The notes under the pieces: generated by a model
Databases searched by the model: none
What the model was told of the DNA's origin: nothing
The model's input: only the letters and a program-made list of their open reading frames with translations
Translations under genes and position numbers: made by a program
From: CAJXMH01 sp040220135
Lineage (GTDB): Bacteria; Bacteroidota; Bacteroidia; Flavobacteriales_E; Vicingaceae
Direction of reading: 5' to 3'
Assembly: GCA_040220135.1 (NCBI GenBank)
Contig: JAVJTT010000006.1
Span: 186,001-250,000, forward strand
DNA: 64,000 nt
Shown here: positions 61,594 through 64,000 of the stretch, one piece after another
How the letters are laid out: the number at the start of each line of letters is the position of its first letter
Position numbering within the stretch: the stretch's first letter is position 1

Positions 61594-61982
61594 TGAGATC
61601 AATAGTTTACATTCTAGTTTTACTAAGCAGCTTGTGGTCGTGTACTTACGATAATGAGGAAGAACTGTTTGATGAAATCGACCAGCAAGTCAACCAAAAC
61701 CAAAATCAGGATACAAGCAAAGCGGCTATCTCCTTTCAAGCCGATGTACAACCTATTATTCAGGCCAATTGCGCTACAAGTGGATGCCACAATGCGGTTA
61801 CTGTAGCAGGTGGAGGCAATTTTACTACCTATGCCGGAATCAAGGCAAAAGTAGACAATGGGAGTTTTGAAAACAGAGTAATAGTGCGTCAAGATATGCC
61901 TCCTAGCAATAAAACACCTTTATCAAATTCAGAAATTGACCTTTTAAAAGATTGGCTGGAGGCCGGAGCTCCCAATAATTAA
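61593..61982 (+). CDS. Lipoprotein with a cytochrome-c-like CX4CH motif
   Basis: The 129-residue protein has a lipoprotein-like signal with Cys17 (SLWSC). An acidic, Asn/Gln-rich linker follows, and then a domain beginning ISFQADVQPIIQANCATSGCH. The heme-type motif has four residues between the cysteines (Cys60, Cys65, His66) rather than two. Such CX4CH motifs recur in cytochrome-like domains of Bacteroidota and Planctomycetes. A late RQDMPPSNKTPLS could supply the Met ligand. Heme binding is likely but not certain. It overlaps the phosphoesterase gene by one base. Confidence 0.75.
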   Translation: MRSIVYILVLLSSLWSCTYDNEEELFDEIDQQVNQNQNQDTSKAAISFQADVQPIIQANCATSGCHNAVTVAGGGNFTTYAGIKAKVDNGSFENRVIVRQDMPPSNKTPLSNSEIDLLKDWLEAGAPNN

Positions 61983-61989
61983 GATCATT

Positions 61990-62832
61990 ATGAAAGTAAT
62001 TCTTCCCCTTTTGTTTCTATTTATTTTGCTTGAAGTACAAGGGCAAGAAAAAAGTTATGTTCCCATGTCTTTTAAAGACACGCGCATCGTAAATGGGCAG
62101 TCTGTGGAAACCAACCCTAAAGGCCAATTAAAGTTTGTGATCTCTCATCGTTTTGGTAGTATTAAAGGAGGGATAGAGGAGTTTTTTGGTTTAGACCAAG
62201 CCATTGTTCGATTGGGTTTAGATTATGGAATAAGCGATCGCTTAACTGTGGGCATAGGGCGAAGTTCAAATCAAAAAACCGTTGATGGCTTTGCAAAATA
62301 TCGTTTGTTAAAACAAACCACTGAAAATGAAATGCCCATTAGCCTAAGTTTATTGGCTTCGATGGCAGTCAGAACTTTAGACTTAGATGTAGCCCAAAAG
62401 GAGTACCCTTTTAGTTCTAAGTTGTTTTACACCTACCAAGCATTGCTAGCGCGACAGTTTTCAGATCGCTTTGCTTTGCAACTGATGCCCACTCTAGTTC
62501 ATCGCAATTTAGTTGAACAAACAGAGGTTAGCAATGACGTTTTTGCCGTTGGAGCTGCTAGCCGATTTCAATTAACCAAAATGATATCTTGGCAAGTAGA
62601 GTATTATTATACTTTGCCCGACCAATTGTTAGAGGTGTACAACAATTCTTTGTCTATGGGTTTTGATATTGAGACAAAAAGTCATGTGTTTCAACTTCAT
62701 ATTTCCAATTCTCAGGGAATGATCGAGAAGTTTTTTGTGGGAGAAACCAGAGGAAGTTGGGAAGACGGAATTATCTTTTTTGGTTTTAACATCAGTCGCG
62801 ACTTTCAACTTGGGGGAAGAAAATATAAATAG
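61990..62832 (+). CDS. DUF5777 family beta-barrel protein
   Basis: The 280-residue protein has a signal peptide ending near EVQGQ. It shows the DUF5777 pattern: FKDTRIVNGQSVETNPKGQL, FVISHRFGSI and GLDYGISDRLTVGIGRSS, followed by barrel-like strands to the C-terminus. The family is often encoded with small periplasmic cytochromes or YceI-like proteins, as here. It is probably in the outer membrane. Its biochemical role is unknown. It is separated by 7 bp from the preceding gene and 2 bp from the next. Confidence 0.82.
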   Translation: MKVILPLLFLFILLEVQGQEKSYVPMSFKDTRIVNGQSVETNPKGQLKFVISHRFGSIKGGIEEFFGLDQAIVRLGLDYGISDRLTVGIGRSSNQKTVDGFAKYRLLKQTTENEMPISLSLLASMAVRTLDLDVAQKEYPFSSKLFYTYQALLARQFSDRFALQLMPTLVHRNLVEQTEVSNDVFAVGAASRFQLTKMISWQVEYYYTLPDQLLEVYNNSLSMGFDIETKSHVFQLHISNSQGMIEKFFVGETRGSWEDGIIFFGFNISRDFQLGGRKYK

Positions 62833-62834
62833 CC

Positions 62835-63851
62835 ATGCGAAAGATACACTTTCTGTTTACCTCTTGCTTCTTGCTGACTATTTGCACCTTATTTTGGGGC
62901 TTTTCAAAACAGGTAACCAATAGTCTATCAGCTGATTCTACCGTTTCAGAAGCCCTGGTTTTCTTGGGAGGCACTTTGCCAGACCATGCGAGACCAGAAG
63001 CAGATTCAGCAACCATAAGACGCGGTTTTGAATTGGTACATCAAGGCAGAACCATAGGTCCAGATGGCAAGCGATCCAAGTATATTAGTAAGTATTACTT
63101 CTGTACTTCTTGTCACAATCAGGTGCAAGAAGATCCCGTTTTGTTTGAAATGAATCCAGAGACTCGCTTGGAATATGCAGCTAAAAACGATTTGAAGTTT
63201 TTACCGGCAAGCACTTTTTTGGGGATTGCAAATCGAGAAAGTTGGTACAACGATGATTACTATAAAAAATACGGAGACCTTGTAAAGCCGGCCAATAAAA
63301 GTTTGGCTGAGGCTACTCAGTTGTGCGCTAAAGTGTGCTCTTCCGGTCGCTATTTAGAGGAATGGGAACTGGAGGCAATTTTAGCCTATTATTGGGATAT
63401 ACAGCTAAAGCTAGGTGATTTGGGCTTAACCAAACAAGAGTGGGCTCAACTTAATAGTTCTCAAAACAAGCAAGATGCAAGGGCACTTTTAAAAAGTAAG
63501 TACGCTTTGCGATCTCCTGCTACTTTTGGAGATGTTCCGGCCGACAAATCGAAAGGATTCAGCTATTCGGGTGACCCAAAGAAAGGTGAGAAAATCTACT
63601 CCCTTAGCTGCATGGCTTGCCATCAAGAGGGTGGTGTTTCTGATGTTAGCTTTGATTATAGCAAGCTCACCTTTCAAAAATTTCTAAGAAACCTTGACCA
63701 TACCGATGCTTATAACCTCTATGAGATTTGTAGGTATGGCACTTATGCAGACAAAGGAAAGCCGCGCTACATGCCACTTTACCCTAAAGAACGCATGAGT
63801 GACAAACAATTAGAAGACTTGCGAGCTTACATTGAGCAAGAAGCTTCGTGA
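62835..63851 (+). CDS. Periplasmic diheme c-type cytochrome
   Basis: The 338-residue protein has a signal peptide (about 1-27) and two canonical heme motifs: CTSCH at 90-94 and CMACH at 259-263. The first domain contains an additional cysteine pair (CAKVC near 164-168). A late RYMPLYPKERMSDKQLEDL offers a Met ligand for the second heme. The layout suggests an electron-transfer protein, loosely like thiosulfate-oxidising SoxA-type or tetrathionate-linked cytochromes, but no specific family was recognised. It is the last gene of the operon. Confidence 0.8.
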   Translation: MRKIHFLFTSCFLLTICTLFWGFSKQVTNSLSADSTVSEALVFLGGTLPDHARPEADSATIRRGFELVHQGRTIGPDGKRSKYISKYYFCTSCHNQVQEDPVLFEMNPETRLEYAAKNDLKFLPASTFLGIANRESWYNDDYYKKYGDLVKPANKSLAEATQLCAKVCSSGRYLEEWELEAILAYYWDIQLKLGDLGLTKQEWAQLNSSQNKQDARALLKSKYALRSPATFGDVPADKSKGFSYSGDPKKGEKIYSLSCMACHQEGGVSDVSFDYSKLTFQKFLRNLDHTDAYNLYEICRYGTYADKGKPRYMPLYPKERMSDKQLEDLRAYIEQEAS

Positions 63852-63978
63852 AGCTTCAATAAAGCAAGCAAACAAATTTTAGAATTCTTGGTTATCTTTA
63901 TGATTTTCCAACCAAGCTCACCATACCAAACGGGCTATATTGCCATTAAGAATAGAGTGTTTTTATAATCCATTAAGC

Positions 63979-64000
63979 ATGAATTTTAATACGGTTGATC
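63979..64000 (+). CDS. Possible start of a gene cut by the window end
   Basis: An ATG at 63979 opens a frame reading MNFNTVD to the window end. Too little sequence remains to judge whether this is a gene. The region 63852-63978 shows no gene or clear promoter. Confidence 0.25.

Overview
The window is a chromosomal segment of a low-GC member of the Bacteroidota, most likely a marine Flavobacteriales-type bacterium. The evidence is two secreted proteins ending in type IX secretion (T9SS) sorting domains, a fused CcoNO oxidase subunit, PorT-type barrels, DUF3078, DUF3570 and Lacal_2735 family proteins, a CruF/CrtD carotenoid pair, and promoters carrying the Bacteroidota -7 box (TAnnTTTG). No rRNA, tRNA, CRISPR array, prophage or insertion sequence was seen.

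Layout. 1-7150: the end of a DUF6624-like gene, a cruciform-type repeat, an ALDH7 dehydrogenase, a T9SS-exported adhesin-like protein and an OmpA/PD40 envelope protein. 7151-18691: a respiratory island with ccoS-ccoNO-ccoQ-ccoP-ccoG-ccoH-safE and a group II amino-acid decarboxylase, then cysteine dioxygenase, the copper ATPase ccoI and a divergent Crp/Fnr regulator. 18696-21723: a carotenoid operon (Lacal_2735, crtD, cruF) and a TetR regulator. 21739-24673: an operon of thioredoxin, ApbE, a DUF4266 lipoprotein and a DUF3570 protein. 24808-27669: an SDR enzyme and two kynurenine-pathway genes, separated by a 393-bp gap full of nested hairpins. 27739-34634: a barrel protein, hemW, a histidine kinase, an AsmA protein and rluB. 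34818-37340: an ECF sigma factor, anti-sigma factor and outer-membrane protein. 37407-39738: yebC and an acyl-CoA carboxyltransferase. 39770-48178: three tandem TPR histidine kinases, a glycosyltransferase, a LuxR-type response regulator and a free-standing LuxR DNA-binding domain. 48271-54185: secreted beta-propeller proteins, a PorE-like OmpA protein and a redoxin lipoprotein. 54252-63851: a 1334-residue T9SS protein with SprB repeats and LamG, a DUF3078 protein, an MscS channel, and an operon of a metallophosphoesterase, a cytochrome lipoprotein, a DUF5777 protein and a diheme cytochrome.

The strongest regulatory signal is a TGA-N6-TCA palindrome of FNR type. It lies upstream of four transcription units (ccoS operon, ccoI, cysteine dioxygenase, thioredoxin-ApbE operon). 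In all four the 12-bp box is followed by exactly 23 nt and then an nAnnTTTG -7 element. The ccoI copy also overlaps the likely promoter of the Crp/Fnr gene. This predicts an oxygen- or redox-responsive regulon that ties cbb3 respiration to cysteine breakdown and to an uncharacterised envelope redox operon.

Two further circuits can be read directly. The ECF sigma gene and the downstream barrel gene share TGTAAC-N16-CGTCAC promoters. A CTACG-N5-TACCCTA element recurs upstream of the kinase pair and the beta-propeller gene, with a one-base variant before the small LuxR gene.
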